From Flavobacteriaceae bacterium (GTDB taxonomy: Bacteria; Bacteroidota; Bacteroidia; Flavobacteriales; Flavobacteriaceae), in NCBI GenBank assembly GCA_008081325.1, contig VMCO01000165.1, positions 1 to 6,976 on the forward strand: 6,976 nt of DNA, read 5' to 3'. Below are positions 6,502 through 6,976 of this stretch, piece after piece (position 1 is the first letter of the stretch; each line of letters begins with the position of its first letter). A program made the position numbers and the translations under genes. The notes beneath the pieces were generated by a model, which saw only the letters and a program-made list of their open reading frames with translations, was not told where the DNA came from and made no database searches.

Positions 6502-6976
6502 TTTTTTCCCTCTGATCAGTGAAGTGAAAGTATTTTTCTAGAACCAATAATGATATTAAGTTTTCTCTTTTGTTGTTTTTGAATTGCATAATATAATCAT
6601 TAGCATTTTTAATAATTCTTTTACATTTTTCGGGATTCTTAATATAGAATTCGATTTTACTTTCAACATCTGAATAGTCTTCTTTTATTTCAATATAATG
6701 CTTTTCAGGTATTAGCATATTTTCCATAAACCATGATTCAATTTTTGGTTTTGGCATTACTGCAATAGAGTTTGAAGACATTACCCATTTTAGATTAGTA
6801 GCAACATCGACTCCTTCAACACACATAATAAATTTAAATTTTAAATGATCTTCTATAGATATTTTATTTTTTAACCATTTTGGATATGGAGTGTCTTTGT
6901 TGATTGCACCGAGATCACATAAAGGATGATTAAAATATATATTAAAAAAATCAATTCTTTTTTTATGCTTTTTTGT
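6482..6976 (-). CDS. Glycosyltransferase family 90 (CAP10-like) protein, C-terminal part; 5' end outside the window
   Basis: The frame is open from the right edge to a TAG at 6484-6482, giving 164 residues of a longer protein. The ATG at 6826 is internal: conserved sequence continues upstream of it (NHPLCDLGAINKD, then the lysine-rich stretch before VEG), so the true start lies beyond 6976. The pattern is that of the CAP10/LpsA-like GT90 family: EGVDVATNLKWVMSSNS (54-70 of the fragment), ESWFMENMLIPEKHYIEI, DYSDVESKI, and the tail NANDYIMQF followed by LVLEKYF. Bacterial members add sugars to lipopolysaccharide or other surface glycans, probably at the cytoplasmic side of the inner membrane; the donor and acceptor cannot be read here. 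No signal peptide or membrane segment is seen in this part. Its last 20 bases overlap the end of ilvA on the other strand. The assignment is by family pattern recalled, without a profile search. Confidence 0.8.
   Translation of the reverse strand, partial: TKKHKKRIDFFNIYFNHPLCDLGAINKDTPYPKWLKNKISIEDHLKFKFIMCVEGVDVATNLKWVMSSNSIAVMPKPKIESWFMENMLIPEKHYIEIKEDYSDVESKIEFYIKNPEKCKRIIKNANDYIMQFKNNKRENLISLLVLEKYFHFTDQREKTSLLDY
6492..6507. terminator. Weak possible bidirectional terminator at the ilvA/glycosyltransferase junction
   Basis: Positions 6492-6497 pair with 6502-6507 (one G-U) around the loop CTAG, giving a 6-bp stem flanked by A-runs and T-runs that read as a T-tail on either strand. It lies across the stop codon of ilvA and inside the last codons of the opposing gene. 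The stem is short and almost all A-T, so it may not work; no better terminator is visible between the convergent genes. Confidence 0.2.

Noticed and set aside
6502..6600. Remnant of an ACT domain after the ilvA stop
   Set aside because: All three + frames hit stops within a few to about a dozen codons and show no ACT-like pattern; the bases are accounted for by the opposing gene.
6482..6826. Separate 114-residue gene starting at the ATG at 6826 on the - strand
   Set aside because: The frame stays open to the window edge and the translation upstream of this ATG continues the GT90 pattern, so this methionine is internal.

Overview
The window carries one complete branched-chain amino acid biosynthesis operon on the + strand, ilvD-ilvB-ilvN-ilvC-ilvA (101-6501). 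It is followed by the C-terminal part of a convergent glycosyltransferase gene on the - strand that runs off the right edge. The DNA is strongly AT-rich, the genes have no Shine-Dalgarno sequences, and the gene order and protein types match Bacteroidetes, most likely a marine or other low-GC Flavobacteriia-like organism: a 560-residue IlvD, a 177-residue IlvN, a long class II IlvC, and an IlvA catalytic core of flavobacterial style. The taxonomic call is inference from protein style and context, not from a marker gene.

Layout. Positions 1-100 are a non-coding, extremely AT-rich leader with two consecutive inverted repeats. The second is a 17-bp stem with a 2-nt spacer followed by a T-run that ends only a few bases before the ilvD start, so it looks like an intrinsic terminator or attenuator. 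IlvD, IlvB, IlvN and IlvC follow with exactly 6 nt between each stop and the next ATG, so all four lie in the same reading frame. The ilvC stop and the ilvA GTG start share one base (TAGTG). IlvA ends at 6501, inside the end of the opposing glycosyltransferase gene, which occupies 6482-6976.

How the genes work together. IlvA makes 2-oxobutanoate from threonine. The IlvB/IlvN acetohydroxyacid synthase condenses pyruvate with 2-oxobutanoate or pyruvate, IlvC isomerises and reduces the product, and IlvD dehydrates it to the 2-oxoacids that a transaminase (not in this window) turns into isoleucine and valine. The catalytic residues are intact in all five enzymes. The notable departure is that IlvA is only the catalytic domain: it stops where related proteins usually continue into an ACT-like isoleucine-sensing domain. 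Feedback control is therefore expected to rest mainly on the ACT subunit IlvN and possibly on the leader hairpin.

I see no mobile element, CRISPR array, RNA gene or clearly new system. The points worth a second look are the leader hairpins, the ACT-less IlvA, the in-frame gene junctions and the convergent overlap with a surface-polysaccharide gene.
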